Source: Blastocatellia bacterium AA13
GTDB lineage: Bacteria; Acidobacteriota; Blastocatellia; UBA7656
Reading direction: 5' to 3'
Assembly: GCA_003222245.1 (NCBI GenBank)
Contig: QHVH01000039.1
Coordinates: forward strand, 1 to 47,300
Length of the DNA stretch: 47,300 bases
Program-made: the position numbers and the translations under genes
The notes under the pieces: generated by a model
The model's input: only the letters and a program-made list of their open reading frames with translations
The model's database searches: none
What the model was told of the DNA's origin: nothing
Shown: positions 1-10,369 of the stretch, piece after piece
How the letters are laid out: the number at the start of each line of letters is the position of its first letter
How positions within the stretch are numbered: position 1 is the first letter of the stretch

Positions 1-957
<957 letters not shown>

Positions 958-1073
958 AAAGTTTGCTAGCCGCAAACAGGTCAGCAGCGCCGAATGACTC
1001 TATCGCGGGAATTTGCCGTTCGTTTGTCTGAGAGCGAATGATTCGCTCCGTCGTTTTGACAATTTAACGAGTT

Positions 1074-1193
<120 letters not shown>

Positions 1194-1200
1194 TTATATT

Positions 1201-1236
1201 AAAAGGCCCGCCGCTCAACTGAGCGGCGGGCCTTTT
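1201..1236 (+). terminator. rRNA operon terminator
   Basis: A perfect 16-bp inverted repeat (arms 1201-1216 and 1221-1236) with a four-base AACT loop lies directly after 5S. The upstream arm starts with AAAA and the downstream arm ends in TTTT, so it can act as an intrinsic terminator for the rRNA operon. It could also act on transcripts of the opposite strand arriving from the SNF2 pair. Confidence 0.93.
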
Positions 1237-1342
1237 ACTTTTATCAAGGCATTCGTAAGAGTCCGAAGAGCCCAAACTCAAATTGAAGCGTCAGGCCGTT
1301 CTTTCTTGAACGGTAGTAGCAAATCTTCACTCCCCATACGGC

Positions 1343-2488
1343 TTACCGACAACGTGGGCAGCGCGAGCGATGGCAGGCGCGGCAATAAGCTCTTCCGCAG
1401 GCCTTACAGGCGGAATGTGACTCCGGCGAGATTATGTGCAGAGCGTCATCGCATACTACATAGCTACTGGCGTCTTCGTAAGTGTATTCACACATCGGGC
1501 GCTCTAGCTTTCGCATAAGCGGATTCCAGTCAAGTAGGAGGCGGCGCTCTTTCTTACGTCGCTTCACGATAAGCTCAAATCGCCGTACGGGCATCGTCAC
1601 CGCTAAGGTCTGACTTGGTTGGATGTCGATCTTTAGCGCGTACTTCTGCTCGAGGTCTTGCACCTTAGCGTTATACTCACGATCTATGGCAGCGATGCGG
1701 CTCTGCTCAAGAGCAGCCCTCGTTTCGACATCCTGCCCGCTCTGCTGTTTGCGGGTTTTCTTCGATGACTCTTTCCGCAAACCGTCGTAATAATCAAACA
1801 GGCGCGCCGAGTCGCGATCTAGCCGCCGTTCGAGACCGGTGAGGAACTGCGAGAGATGCCGACGGATTCGACCGGGCAGCGCTGCGCGAAATAGTCTATC
1901 GAGTCGCCCTTGGCTCCATGATTCGAGAAGCGCCGGACGTTGCCGCGTCCGATCCCGGCTCATATTATCTTCCGCTGCGAGCGCCGCCTCAAAAGCCGCA
2001 ATAGATTCCTCGACTGGACTGGATGTTCCGAGGTTGATCGCCATCTTCACAATGCCGTCCCTCTTTTCATCCGAGAAGGCTTCGAAGCGAAAGCTGCACA
2101 CCAAGTAACTGGTCCAGCTTGCGGTGGCGCTCACAAACTGGTTCACGGCGTTTTGCAAGACCAATCCGTGCTGAAGCACTCTCTCCGGATGCGCAAGAGG
2201 CGGCAGTTCAGCCTGAAGGACTCGACACGACGTGCGGCCTCGGTCGCCGAGTACATCGCCGAGCCGCTGTATCCAGTCGGACTCAAAGCTCACGCGCTCG
2301 GAGTCCAGAGGGGTGTCCGGACCGAATCCGAGTCGCCCGAACTCGGGAACTCGCAATGATTGCTGGAGCGCGGGCGGCGCGATGAATTCCAGGGCGCATG
2401 GCTCGATCAATTCGACATCGGCGCCTTCAGCGGAGATCAGGCGCGCAACGAAGTCTCGAAATACTGCTGAGGGTTGATTCATATTCAC
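1343..2488 (-). CDS. Zinc-ribbon, coiled-coil partner of SNF2 helicase
   Basis: A 381-residue protein of no family I can name firmly. The central part (about residues 160-290) is rich in Arg, Lys, Glu and Ala and looks helical or coiled-coil. The last 25 residues hold two closely spaced Cys pairs (CKAC, CRAC, then CPRC), which suggests a small zinc-binding ribbon or RING-like knuckle. The start is GTG at 2488, which overlaps the TGA stop of the upstream SNF2 gene as GTGA; an ATG two codons later is an alternative. Translational coupling to the helicase suggests that the two proteins work together. It may be the split-off C-terminal part of a RapA-like remodeller (inference). Confidence 0.8.
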   Translation of the reverse strand: MNMNQPSAVFRDFVARLISAEGADVELIEPCALEFIAPPALQQSLRVPEFGRLGFGPDTPLDSERVSFESDWIQRLGDVLGDRGRTSCRVLQAELPPLAHPERVLQHGLVLQNAVNQFVSATASWTSYLVCSFRFEAFSDEKRDGIVKMAINLGTSSPVEESIAAFEAALAAEDNMSRDRTRQRPALLESWSQGRLDRLFRAALPGRIRRHLSQFLTGLERRLDRDSARLFDYYDGLRKESSKKTRKQQSGQDVETRAALEQSRIAAIDREYNAKVQDLEQKYALKIDIQPSQTLAVTMPVRRFELIVKRRKKERRLLLDWNPLMRKLERPMCEYTYEDASSYVVCDDALHIISPESHSACKACGRAYCRACHRSRCPRCR

Positions 2489-4902
2489 GCAGTAATGAAC
2501 TCATCTCCGAACAAATGCTCGTCCAGCACCTTGATGCCTTCGTATTTTCGCGTAGCCTGCACGACCTGCTCGCCCAAGGTTTCGAAGGCCAATGCTCGCT
2601 CATGTTCGGTCGACTCAATCCAAGCGGCGAAAATCATCTCCGAGAAATCCTGCTCGCCGTCCATTTCGCCAAGGATAGCGCCTATCTCGCCGACCACGAG
2701 CTGAAACATATTAATTTTCTCGTCGAGTATTCGAAGCAGGTATTCTTCGAGCGTATTGCGCACGGCGAGATTAAAGATGAATACTTCACGCGTCTGTCCT
2801 ATTCGATGGAGTCGACCTATCCGCTGTTCAATGGCCATCGGGTTCCATGGCAAGTCGAAGTTGATGAGCGTGTTGCTGAACTGAAGGTTGCGGCCTTCGC
2901 CGCCGGACTCGGTAGAGAGCAAGACCGGCGTGTCTTTAGAAAAACGCTCAATCGCGCCGTTCTTTTCTGGACCGCTCATCGAACCGCTGAATCGCTCGAA
3001 TCTGATGTCTTCTTTTCTCAAGAGCGCATCGAGCGACGCAAGCGTATCGAGGTGGCGAAGAAACACGATCTTCTTTTCTTCCGGGTTTCGTCTGAGCAAA
3101 TCCAATAGAGTGTTTTCTTTCGCGCCTCTGGATATTGCGCGATAGCGCGAAGCTAGATTCTTCCAACGCTCATCTACATTGTTCGATTCGGTGAATCGTT
3201 GAATGGCTTTTGCCGCGGCAGGCGAAGAGGAGCCCGCAGCCGACAGCAGGTGGCGCAGCCCGAGTCGCGCACGACCCGCGGTCTGATCGCGGTGGTGTTC
3301 GCTTATAAGGTTGCTCAAGTCGCGATAGCAATCAGCCTCCTCCTGTGTCGGCTCGATCTTCAGCGTAATTGCGTTTCGCGAGGGAAGGCGCACGTCCACA
3401 TTGGCGCGTGTGTTGCGAATCATAACGTCGCGCATGAGATCTCGCATATGCTCGCGATTAGCCGGGATTCTGGGCTTGCCCGGCGTAACGTAAGTTGTGC
3501 GGAACTCCCGCTCGGTTTTGAATACACCGGGCTTGAGCAGAGTGAGCAGATTGAAAAGCTCGATGAGACTGTTCTGAACGGGCGTTGCCGTCAGCAGCAA
3601 TAAGAACCGCTTTTGAAGCGAATCAACCAGCTTCCAGTTCGTGGAGCCTCGATCCTTCAGATGATGTGCTTCGTCGACGACCACAATATCATAGGGCAAC
3701 TCTCGAAGAATTTGCTGGTGTTCTCTACGTCGGGCCAGCGCGATCGATGCGATTACCCGAGGTTCCTTCCAAAACGACGCCGGGTCCCGGCGAATCTGAT
3801 TGTCGGCGCTCGATAAGAAGTCGATTCCGAACTTTGTCGTCATCTCCTCCATCCATTGGCCGACCATAGACGCGGGCGTCAAAATCAAGATTCGATCTGC
3901 CATCCCTCTAAGAACATATTCTTTAAGGACCATCCCAGCTTCGATCGTTTTGCCGAGGCCGACTTCATCCGCGAGCAACACGCGGCCGCGAAACTGCTTA
4001 AGCACTTTTCTTACCGTCTCAATTTGATACCAGTAGCTCGTGACGTTCTGCAGGACAGGCAGGCAAAGTAACTCATCGAATCCCTGGAGAAGACTGAAAT
4101 GGGCATACTCTGATCGCAGCGCAAACCACCGTTCGTCATTGATATCCGAATCTGGGAGCAGAATCAGATCGGATTTCGGCAAGTCAAAGGACACCGTCAT
4201 GGAAGCCTGCAGCCTTGTCAATCCAGGCTCCCGCGGCTTTGCGGTTGCAGCAATTTCCAGCGCCTGACTGCGCGTCAACGAAGTTGGCTGCTTGGCGCCG
4301 CCCCTGGCGGTCTTCGCCGCTCGCGCGGAGGCGCGCATGGCTGCGGCCTTATCTATCTGCCTCTCGTTGGTTAGCGCTCGGCGCCTGACTTCTCTATCTA
4401 TTCTTGTGACCCAATCCTTTGCCCACGGGGTAAGGATGTGACCGCCGGGAATCACGGTTGGGAGGAAGTGAACTGCTGATCGCGAATGATGTTTGTCGAG
4501 CACGCCTGCCGCTGGTTCCCAAGCGCCCTTTTGGGCCAGGGCTATTGCGTTTGCGAGCTCGATCAAGGGAACCGAAACATACCTTCTAATGAATCGTTTC
4601 CGGTAAGTCTGACAATCATCGGGGCGATTTTCAAACAAGGCGGCGAAACAAGCCAGGAGAAGCAAATCGGCATCCGTAGGATAAGCCCGAATAGCCGTCT
4701 TAACGTCCTGAAGACTTATCCGTCGTTGTTTTTCGGCGAGGAAGTCGAACGCTTCTTTCCAATTGTGAAGCTTGTGCTTGGGATCCGAGAGGTCGGGCAG
4801 AAGTGAAATGTCTCGGGTGACATCCGATTTTACGCGCGAAGATCGGTCTTCGGCGTCTTCCGCCGATATAATCTCGCTTAAGTCGAACAGATCGCCGCTC
4901 AT
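2485..4902 (-). CDS. SNF2-family DEAD/DEAH helicase-like ATPase
   Basis: An 805-residue SF2 ATPase of the SNF2/RapA type. The N-terminal ~250 residues are not recognised. The two RecA-like domains carry Walker A (DEVGLGKT, about residues 310-320), DEAH in VVVDEAHHLKD, motif III LLTATP, motif V ESGGEGRNLQ and motif VI QRIGRLHRIGQ, all intact. Such proteins use ATP to translocate on double-stranded DNA. They either recycle RNA polymerase (RapA/HepA) or act in defence (for example DrmD of DISARM or ZorD of Zorya). Only the zinc-ribbon gene follows (4-nt overlap), and no other defence genes adjoin, so the role is open. ATG 4902 is preceded closely by AAGAAGG. Confidence 0.92.
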   Translation of the reverse strand: MSGDLFDLSEIISAEDAEDRSSRVKSDVTRDISLLPDLSDPKHKLHNWKEAFDFLAEKQRRISLQDVKTAIRAYPTDADLLLLACFAALFENRPDDCQTYRKRFIRRYVSVPLIELANAIALAQKGAWEPAAGVLDKHHSRSAVHFLPTVIPGGHILTPWAKDWVTRIDREVRRRALTNERQIDKAAAMRASARAAKTARGGAKQPTSLTRSQALEIAATAKPREPGLTRLQASMTVSFDLPKSDLILLPDSDINDERWFALRSEYAHFSLLQGFDELLCLPVLQNVTSYWYQIETVRKVLKQFRGRVLLADEVGLGKTIEAGMVLKEYVLRGMADRILILTPASMVGQWMEEMTTKFGIDFLSSADNQIRRDPASFWKEPRVIASIALARRREHQQILRELPYDIVVVDEAHHLKDRGSTNWKLVDSLQKRFLLLLTATPVQNSLIELFNLLTLLKPGVFKTEREFRTTYVTPGKPRIPANREHMRDLMRDVMIRNTRANVDVRLPSRNAITLKIEPTQEEADCYRDLSNLISEHHRDQTAGRARLGLRHLLSAAGSSSPAAAKAIQRFTESNNVDERWKNLASRYRAISRGAKENTLLDLLRRNPEEKKIVFLRHLDTLASLDALLRKEDIRFERFSGSMSGPEKNGAIERFSKDTPVLLSTESGGEGRNLQFSNTLINFDLPWNPMAIEQRIGRLHRIGQTREVFIFNLAVRNTLEEYLLRILDEKINMFQLVVGEIGAILGEMDGEQDFSEMIFAAWIESTEHERALAFETLGEQVVQATRKYEGIKVLDEHLFGDEFITA

Positions 4903-5072
4903 CCTTCTTACGATGACGTTCTATAAGGCTATGTGAGTTATTTTGGATCCGGTGCAACTTTTACTGAAGCGTGCCGAGAAGTGAGACTATAACACGACTG
5001 GCCTTAATGAGCGAGTGGGACAAGCGGATGTAAGCGGTATCATTCTGTCAGGCCTCGGGTTCGCGATAGGCT

Positions 5073-6104
5073 TCATCGCAAGCTGAAACCGGTACGCAGT
5101 TCGTCCAATGGATTGATGAAGAATTCATGGCGGCCCGTGATGTGAGCTGTTCCTTCCACCCGAGGAATGATCGCGTGGTGCGGACCGAAGGTCGTGATAG
5201 CTGAGACACTGCCCGTGAAACGGCTTCCAATAATGCTTTCGATGATAATGGGATCGTTGATGCCGATCTCGCCGCGGGCGTGGTGAATAGCCAGCCGGCC
5301 GCTAACGCCCGTACCCGTAGGCGACCGGTCGACCTCGCCCTCGGCAAAGACACAGACATTTCTGCTGTGTGATCCCTGCGTTTGCGGAGGTCCGATGAAT
5401 ATGGTTCCGTAGAGAAAGCTCAAGTCCTCTTCAAACGGATGCCGAATCGGTAAGCTTCCCATCACAGCGCGTTTGATCGCCATGCCTTTTTCAATGAGAG
5501 CGCGAAAATCGCTTGAAGAACAGGTTAATCCGACTTCTGCGGCGCTGACGTACGCGTAAAACGCTCCACCGAACGCTATGTCGCACCGCACGTTCCCGAT
5601 TCCCGCAACACGTACCGTCTGATCGAACGCTAAGACGAAGGAGGGCACGTTATGGAAATAAACACTTGTTACGCGCTCGTGGCTCACTCTGGCATGTGCG
5701 GTAACGAGTCCCGCTGGTGTATCGATTCTGATCGTTGTTTCTGGTTCGTTAGCAGGCAGCATGCCTGTTTCCAACGCGACAGTAGCGATTCCGATAATGC
5801 CGTGTCCACACATCGTGCTGTAGCCTTCGTTGTGAACGAACAGAACACCCAGGTCGGCATCTGGAGAGACCGGCGGTGTCAGGATACAGCCGTACATATC
5901 AGCGTGGCCGCGCGGCTCCCACATCAACGCGGTACGGAGGTGATCGAGTTTCTCGATCGCGTATCGCCTGCGCGCGAGCATTGTGTCGCCGGGAATTTCG
6001 GGAAGGCCGCTCATAATAACGCGAAGCGGCTCACCTTCCGTGTGCGCATCAATCGTGGTTATTCGGCTCCAATCGTTTGGAGGGTTCCAGCGCGCCGCGT
6101 TCAT
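5073..6104 (-). CDS. trans-3-hydroxy-L-proline dehydratase-like protein
   Basis: Member of the proline racemase / hydroxyproline epimerase fold (about 343 residues, normal length). The first catalytic cysteine is present in MCGHG (Cys99 from ATG 6104). The second position reads DRSPTGTG, with Thr263 in place of the second cysteine. In this family a Cys-Thr pair marks trans-3-hydroxy-L-proline dehydratase (human L3HYPDH), which forms pyrroline-2-carboxylate, while two Cys mark racemases and epimerases. The expected role is therefore hydroxyproline catabolism; the enzyme call is inferred from this residue. An in-frame GTG at 6116 is an alternative start. A 12-base direct repeat (TGTTATTCACGA at 6107 and 6121) overlaps the start region. 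An aminotransferase lies upstream on the same strand. Confidence 0.85.
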   Translation of the reverse strand: MNAARWNPPNDWSRITTIDAHTEGEPLRVIMSGLPEIPGDTMLARRRYAIEKLDHLRTALMWEPRGHADMYGCILTPPVSPDADLGVLFVHNEGYSTMCGHGIIGIATVALETGMLPANEPETTIRIDTPAGLVTAHARVSHERVTSVYFHNVPSFVLAFDQTVRVAGIGNVRCDIAFGGAFYAYVSAAEVGLTCSSSDFRALIEKGMAIKRAVMGSLPIRHPFEEDLSFLYGTIFIGPPQTQGSHSRNVCVFAEGEVDRSPTGTGVSGRLAIHHARGEIGINDPIIIESIIGSRFTGSVSAITTFGPHHAIIPRVEGTAHITGRHEFFINPLDELRTGFSLR

Positions 6105-6272
6105 GGTGTTATTCACGATTTGTTATTCACGACTTGCAGAGAGACGATCGCCGAAGTCCCAATTAATAGAATTGAGATGAAGCGTAGATTTATACTCCGA
6201 TCGCCATCTTACGACAACCAGTCCAGCAGTGAACGATCCGATCGTTTTCAAGGCTTTATCCAGGCCTCAGTT

Positions 6273-7445
6273 TCAAAGGTGGTCAGACCTCAGTCTTGAT
6301 AATCGCTCCTCAACGATGCCCAGTGTCTCGTCTCTCTTGGGGAATGCGAATCTAATGAAGCCGCGCCCAAGGGACGAATTCGACGCAAAGAAACTCGATC
6401 CAGGAACCGTCGCGACTCCTATCTGATCGATCAGCCAATACGCGAACTTGAGGTCATTGTCTCCTCGACCGAGAGCGCGAAAGTCAGCCATCACGTAGTA
6501 CGCTCCCTCAGGCGGCTGACACTCAAAGCCGCTATCGCGCAAAGTGCGAATCATTCGGTTTCGGCGGGTCAAATAAAACTCGCGCAGCGAATCATAATAG
6601 GAATCCGGCATATTCAAAGCCGTTACCATCGCGGCTTGCAAAGGCGTCGGAGCGCAAACGGTGGTGAAATCGTGGACCTTTCGCAGAACGTTGGTCAGGC
6701 TCTCACTCGCAATCGCATAGCCGAGCCGCCAGCCCGTTATCGCAAACGTTTTTCCAAAACCGCAAATCGTGATTGTACGATCGACCATCCCGGGAAGCGT
6801 CGCGAGCGGAATATGGGTTCTTCCGTCATAGACGAGATGCTCGTATATTTCGTCGCAGACCGCGACGGCGTTGTATTCCGAGCAAAGGCGCGCGATGAAC
6901 GATAGCTCTTGGCTGGTAAAAACGCGCCCGGATGGATTGTGCGGTGAGTTCAGGATAATCGCCTTTACGCCGGACTTGAAAGCCGCCTCCAATTGATCAT
7001 TATCAAAACGAAATTCCGGCGGACGAAGTGGAATCCATACGGGAACTGCGCCTGCAAAAACGATGCTGGGATAAAACTGTTCATGCGCGGGCTCAAAGAC
7101 AATGACGCGTTCTCCGGGATTCACGATCCCAAGCACGGCAGCGAATATTGCCTCGGTCACGCCGCAGGTAACCGTGATTTCCCGATCTGGATCGATTTTC
7201 TGGCCATAGAATCGAGAGCTCTTCTCTGCGATCGCTTTTCGCAATTCTGGAAGGCCCCAGGTCGGTGCGTATTGATTCAGACCCTGGCGAAGCGCTCGCT
7301 CAGCGGCGGCCAGTACCTCTTCGGGGGGATCAAAATCAGGAAACCCCTGGGCCAATAATACCGCTCCCTTTTCGATGCCATACCGGGTGATGGAGCGAAT
7401 AATCGACTCTTGGAGGTGATCGAGACGATGAGCGCCGTATTTCAT
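6273..7445 (-). CDS. Class I/II PLP-dependent aminotransferase
   Basis: 390 residues, standard length for fold-type I aminotransferases of the kynurenine/glutamine-K/methionine aminotransferase group. The N-terminal QGFPDFDPPEEV signature, the substrate loop NSPHNPSG (Asn170), Asp198 and Tyr201 for cofactor binding, and the PLP lysine in GKTFAITGWRLGY (Lys232) are all present. It moves an amino group between an amino acid and a 2-oxoacid in the cytoplasm; substrate specificity cannot be read from the sequence. It lies 168 bp upstream of the hydroxyproline dehydratase ATG on the same strand and diverges from the alkylsulfatase-like gene across a 234-bp promoter region. Confidence 0.93.
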   Translation of the reverse strand: MKYGAHRLDHLQESIIRSITRYGIEKGAVLLAQGFPDFDPPEEVLAAAERALRQGLNQYAPTWGLPELRKAIAEKSSRFYGQKIDPDREITVTCGVTEAIFAAVLGIVNPGERVIVFEPAHEQFYPSIVFAGAVPVWIPLRPPEFRFDNDQLEAAFKSGVKAIILNSPHNPSGRVFTSQELSFIARLCSEYNAVAVCDEIYEHLVYDGRTHIPLATLPGMVDRTITICGFGKTFAITGWRLGYAIASESLTNVLRKVHDFTTVCAPTPLQAAMVTALNMPDSYYDSLREFYLTRRNRMIRTLRDSGFECQPPEGAYYVMADFRALGRGDNDLKFAYWLIDQIGVATVPGSSFFASNSSLGRGFIRFAFPKRDETLGIVEERLSRLRSDHL

Positions 7446-7679
7446 CAGTGGGTTCTCTCGTGATTCAGGTTAACGGTTTGAATTGCGCGGATGAGGCCCT
7501 CCTCACTATGCCCGCAAGATGAAAGGCGAAATGTTTAGCACATCGCGTAGTTGGTCAGCAATCCTATTACGGCGCTCTTTGCTTACAGCTTCGTTGACAG
7601 CGACTGGTGCAGATGGGTAAATGCCAGAGGCTTGTCGATAACAGACACGACAGACACGAGAGGGGAGGGAGGAAGATAG

Positions 7680-8985
7680 ATGACTGATTCCTTAAAAAAG
7701 ACTGCCTCTATGTTGATGGCGTTGTTCCTGTCGATCGGAGTCGGGTTTGGCCGGCAGGAGCGTATGGCCGACAATCCCGTAACTCTTCTTCGGGTCGGAC
7801 AAGATCAAAAGAAAGCTCTCAAGATCAACGAAGCAATTTATCAAGCTATCGGATTCGGCAATACCTTTATGGTGACCACAAGCGAAGGCAACGTAATTAT
7901 CGACACCTCGATGCCTTTTAATGCGGCCAGGCACCGCCAGTTGCTTCAGGCTGAGAATAGCGGTCCGATCAAGTACATCATCCTGACTCATTCGCATGGC
8001 GATCACGTAGGGGGAATATCAACCTGGAAGCAGGCCGGCACTCAGATCATTGCACAGAAGCAACATGTCGACTTTCAGAATTATCAGGCTCGGCTTGCCG
8101 GCTTCTATGCGCGGCGAAATGCGGCTCAGTTTTCGCTCCCGGTACCCGAGCCCCGCGGATGGGCCGGAAACTACGGAGCCAGGATAGAGCCGGCAATTCT
8201 CTTTGATGACAAATATGAATTTGAATTAGGTGGAGTCAAATTCGAAATCTTCCACACGCCGGGAGAAACGCCTGACCACCTGACGGTCTGGCTTCCGAAA
8301 TATAGGGCCGCGTTCGTCGGCGACAATTTCTACACCTCATTCCCGAATATTTACACGTTGCGAGGAACGCCGCCGCGCTGGGCGCTGGACTATGTTAGCT
8401 CGCTGAACAAGGTGCTCTCGCTAAAACCTGAGATTGTTCTTCCGAGTCATGGCATGCCAATTCAGGGAGGCGCCGAGGTCACGCGGCAGTTGACTCGTTA
8501 CCGCGATGCAATTCAATACGTGCACGATGAAACCGTGAAAGGTATGAATGCGGGCAAGGATGTTTTTGCATTGATGCGTGAGATCAAGCTTCCGCGAGAG
8601 CTGGAGGTTGGTGAAAGCTATGGCAAGTTGTCCTGGTCGATACGAGGAATTTATGAGGGCTATGTAGGTTGGTTCGATCTGGACCCCGCATCAATGTACG
8701 AGACCCCGGCTTCGGCATCGTATCCGGAGATTGTGAAACTCGCGGGCGGCGTGGAACCGATTCGCGAGGCGCGCGTTGGAGCTGCTTAAGAACGGTGATG
8801 CTGTCGGGGCGTTACGGCTGGCAGACGTGGCTCTGGGAGCCGATAAAGACAATCGATCTTCTCTGGATGTACGTTTGAAGGCCCTTGAATTTCTGAGAGA
8901 TCGTTGCCGAAATAGTAACGAACGCGGATGGTTGGATTACAGTATTACAGAAACAAGGAAAAGGCTGGATATAAAAGCCAATTAG
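7680..8985 (+). CDS. Alkylsulfatase-type MBL hydrolase, frameshifted near C-terminus
   Basis: An exported metallo-beta-lactamase-fold hydrolase of the SdsA/BDS1 alkylsulfatase group. It has a hydrophobic N-terminal signal (residues 5-24), the metal motif HSHGDH (residues 104-109), the typical THxD-like context, VGDNFYTSFPNIYTLRGTPP and a downstream SHG motif. The main frame stops at 8789 after 369 residues. The family's helical dimerisation segment continues in another frame from TTG 8776 (GDAVGALRLADVAL onward) to 8985. One extra base in the GCGCGCG run at about 8769-8775 explains the break. The SCP2-like C-terminal domain of full-length SdsA1 is absent. The ATG follows a strong GGAGGGAGGA ribosome binding site. 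Confidence 0.85.
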
Positions 8986-9009
8986 GGCGCTGCGCTTGTC
9001 GTCACGCCG

Positions 9010-9690
9010 TCAGCGCGGTCGCCGGCGCGCACGCAGATAGACTCTGATATCGTCTGCTCTGTTATTAACTATATAGACGGAGACTCTGCCGTCGGGTAGG
9101 GTTTCAATGGTCGCGGGCGATGTTAGCGCCGTGAGATACCATCCCAACGGGAGGACAACCGTATTGCGAAGCCGGCCAAAAGTTCGATCCCACACCAACT
9201 CTTCACCGTCGATGTAGTAGCTCTTCGGATCCGCATAAGTCTCTTTGAGCCTGATTCGATTCGTTGTTCCATTCGCGAGCGGACGGGCAAGATAGGTTAC
9301 AACGACCTCGCTGTCTTCTTTCGCATCTTCCACTGGTAAAGCTCGCGAGCGTGCTTGTTTGCCGGTAATTACCTCCCACTTCAGATTCTCACCGCTGTCA
9401 AGGTCGACGCTTTCCGGATCGGTTACGTGGCTGCCGGAGCGAACCACATTGAAATAGTATCGCTCGCCCGGCTTGCGAACCGTGTAGTCGTGGGTTATTC
9501 GGAAGGCATGCGACTCGGGCCCCTGTAGCTCATATAGAATTTCTCGATCCTGGTAAGCGCGCTCATTGAGTATCGGCGCCTGACCCAGAACAGGCTCGCC
9601 GAACGTGATTAGAAGAAGGGCCGAAACACAGGCAAGACGAATCAGGTGCGTTCGTATGGCCAACGGCTTTAGTGTGTTGCGTTTCTTCAT
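9010..9690 (-). CDS. Exported protein, paralogue of the preceding gene
   Basis: 226 residues with a basic N-terminus and a hydrophobic stretch (residues 17-35) that fits a signal peptide, then a beta-rich domain. It is clearly related to the 224-residue protein just upstream. Both share, in order, a YEL.(S/G)P(D/E)SH.F(K/R)I block, KPG.R(F/Y)(F/Y)FN, a (K/W)(F/W)EV(V/I)TG.QA block, TY.DPKSYY and (R/P)(R/N)(S/T)VVLP.G(Y/W). The ATG overlaps the upstream stop (ATGA), so the pair is translationally coupled. I do not recognise the family. It is the last gene of the block that begins with the ECF sigma factor. Confidence 0.75.
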   Translation of the reverse strand: MKKRNTLKPLAIRTHLIRLACVSALLLITFGEPVLGQAPILNERAYQDREILYELQGPESHAFRITHDYTVRKPGERYYFNVVRSGSHVTDPESVDLDSGENLKWEVITGKQARSRALPVEDAKEDSEVVVTYLARPLANGTTNRIRLKETYADPKSYYIDGEELVWDRTFGRLRNTVVLPLGWYLTALTSPATIETLPDGRVSVYIVNNRADDIRVYLRARRRPR

Positions 9691-10361
9691 CTATTGCCTT
9701 CGATCTTACGGATAGATCCGGACAGCTTGCGTGCCTTGATGTTTACTTCGAGGGTGCCGCCGCTGCCGGAATTAACAAAGGCAAGCTTCAATCGGCCGTC
9801 GGGTTCGGCCAGTACCTGAGTCGCCACTGAACATTCGATGATCTCGTAGCCGCTCGGAAGAACGACGCTGTTACGCGGAATCGAAAGCGAGCGCTTGAAC
9901 ACGATGAGATTGCCTTGCTGATAATAGCTTTTTGGGTCCTTGTAGGTTTTGATGATTGCCATTCGATATTCGCCCTTGGCGGGAACCGAATGGGCTAGAT
10001 TCACCTTGATGTACTGACCATTTGGATTAAGGCGCTCGCCGCCGTCCGCCGGTTGGACGCTCTGAGCTTGCGCACCCGTGACTACTTCGAATTTGAGAGG
10101 GGCTCCGGTTGCCAGATCGATGACGGACTCATCCGAGGCTTCGCTGCCCTCGCGAATGGGGTTGAAGAAGAACCGCGCTCCCGGTTTTGTCTGAGTGACT
10201 TCATAGTAGATCTTGAATTGATGGCTGTCGGGAGACAGCAACTCGTAGCGGGTGTATGTATCGGCGCTGATGTATTGGCCGCGGGCGTCGGATGTGATGA
10301 CCGCGGCCCCGAGTATGAGACTAACCGAAGCGACGACCGTCGTATGCCAAATTCTTAACAT
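9687..10361 (-). CDS. Exported protein of unknown family (tandem paralogue)
   Basis: 224 residues from ATG 10361; longer frames upstream run into the subtilisin gene and are not supported. A signal peptide (residues 1-27, hydrophobic VVASVSLILGAAVI) precedes a beta-rich domain of about 190 residues with YELLSPDSHQFKI, KPGARFFFNPIREGS, LKFEVVTGAQAQS and TYKDPKSYYQQGN blocks shared with the downstream paralogue. The start lies 8 nt after the subtilisin stop codon, with AAGG upstream. Co-transcription suggests a partner or substrate of the secreted protease (inference only). Confidence 0.75.
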   Translation of the reverse strand: MLRIWHTTVVASVSLILGAAVITSDARGQYISADTYTRYELLSPDSHQFKIYYEVTQTKPGARFFFNPIREGSEASDESVIDLATGAPLKFEVVTGAQAQSVQPADGGERLNPNGQYIKVNLAHSVPAKGEYRMAIIKTYKDPKSYYQQGNLIVFKRSLSIPRNSVVLPSGYEIIECSVATQVLAEPDGRLKLAFVNSGSGGTLEVNIKARKLSGSIRKIEGNR

Positions 10362-10369
10362 AGGGCCTT

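Noticed and set aside
1940-3108. Plus-strand open frames of 139 and 236 codons
   Set aside because: They lie antisense to the SNF2 pair, whose motifs are unmistakable, and their sequences show no domain. Such frames are common opposite GC-rich genes.
1343-4902. DISARM or Zorya system call
   Set aside because: Only an SNF2-type ATPase is shared; the other required genes (methylase, drmA/B/C or zorA/B) are absent.
5652-6299. Plus-strand frame of 215 codons
   Set aside because: Antisense to the hydroxyproline dehydratase gene; no domain.
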